Part shown: one piece after another, positions 5,823 through 5,883 of the stretch | How the letters are laid out: each line of letters opens with the position of its first letter | Numbering within the stretch: position 1 is the first letter of the stretch | From: JBKJUK01 sp046590705 | Lineage (GTDB): Bacteria > Acidobacteriota > Thermoanaerobaculia > Gp7-AA8 | Reading direction: 5' to 3' | Assembly: GCA_046590705.1 (NCBI GenBank) | Contig: JBKJUK010000356.1 | Location: 1 to 5,883, forward strand | DNA length: 5,883 bases | Notes under the pieces: model-generated | Databases searched by the model: none | Seen by the model: the letters and a program-made list of their open reading frames with translations, nothing else | What the model was told of the DNA's origin: nothing | Translations under genes and position numbers: made by a program

Positions 5823-5883
5823 CGACTTCCGTGTAAGCTCGTCTGTGCTGTGATGTTCAGCAGATCATTGCGCAGAGAATCTT

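Larger units (their letters stand above)
5498..5883. other. Noncoding right end: hairpins, palindromic repeats, no clear gene
   Basis: This 386-base stretch has no open frame with a ribosome site and protein-like content of its own. In order it holds an in-frame extension of the last gene past its stop (5498-5587), two adjacent imperfect hairpins (5534-5585 and 5598-5661), a spacer with no visible signal (5662-5725), a GC-rich palindromic repeat cluster (5726-5822) and 61 bases in which I see nothing firm. No transposase is in view to explain the repeats, though one could lie beyond the edge. Confidence 0.6.

Noticed and set aside
5684..5883. - strand frame entering from the right edge and ending at TAG 5684-5686
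   Set aside because: It could be the tail of a gene outside the window, but most of it lies in the repeat cluster and the outer 20 codons alone cannot be judged.
5853..5883. ATG opening a + strand frame (MFSRSLRRES) off the right edge
   Set aside because: No Shine-Dalgarno and only ten codons visible; too little to call.

Overview
The window looks like chromosomal DNA from an Acidobacteriota bacterium or a close relative. The basis is the first gene, which has the layout of the 'VWFA-related acidobacterial' family. Supporting points are the dense coding in moderately GC-rich DNA (judged by eye), the non-ATG starts, and a GC-rich palindromic repeat at the right end of a style I associate with Acidobacteriota, Planctomycetes and Verrucomicrobia. 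No RNA gene of a known class, transposase, integrase or CRISPR array is visible.

Layout: (1) 1-70 is a short leader with a perfect 8-bp hairpin at the left edge and two mutually exclusive hairpins at the first start codon. (2) 71-3794 holds three exported proteins on the + strand that overlap head to tail by 4 bases: a von Willebrand factor A protein with an intact MIDAS site, a TPR-rich protein, and a beta-propeller-like protein that starts at TTG. (3) 3840-5497 holds two membrane proteins with near-identical N-terminal zinc ribbons (CxxC at residues 7/10 and 21/24 in both), one transmembrane helix and a low-complexity periplasmic linker. The first ends in a TonB C-terminal domain; the second ends in Pro/Ala-rich sequence with no folded domain. 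(4) 5498-5883 has no convincing gene. It holds two adjacent imperfect hairpins (5534-5585 and 5598-5661), a palindromic A-B-A repeat cluster (about 5726-5822) and a featureless end.

The five genes read as one operon or two back-to-back units. Inferred job: a cell-envelope assembly in which secreted VWA, TPR and propeller proteins provide protein-protein contacts and the two zinc-ribbon proteins link the cytoplasm to the periplasm. I do not recognise the set as a named system and no substrate can be read from the sequence.

The most unusual points are the paired zinc-ribbon membrane proteins; an in-frame open tail of 29 codons after the last gene's TAG, which is one base from CAG; and the two hairpins downstream, whose G-U pairs favour folding of a + strand transcript.
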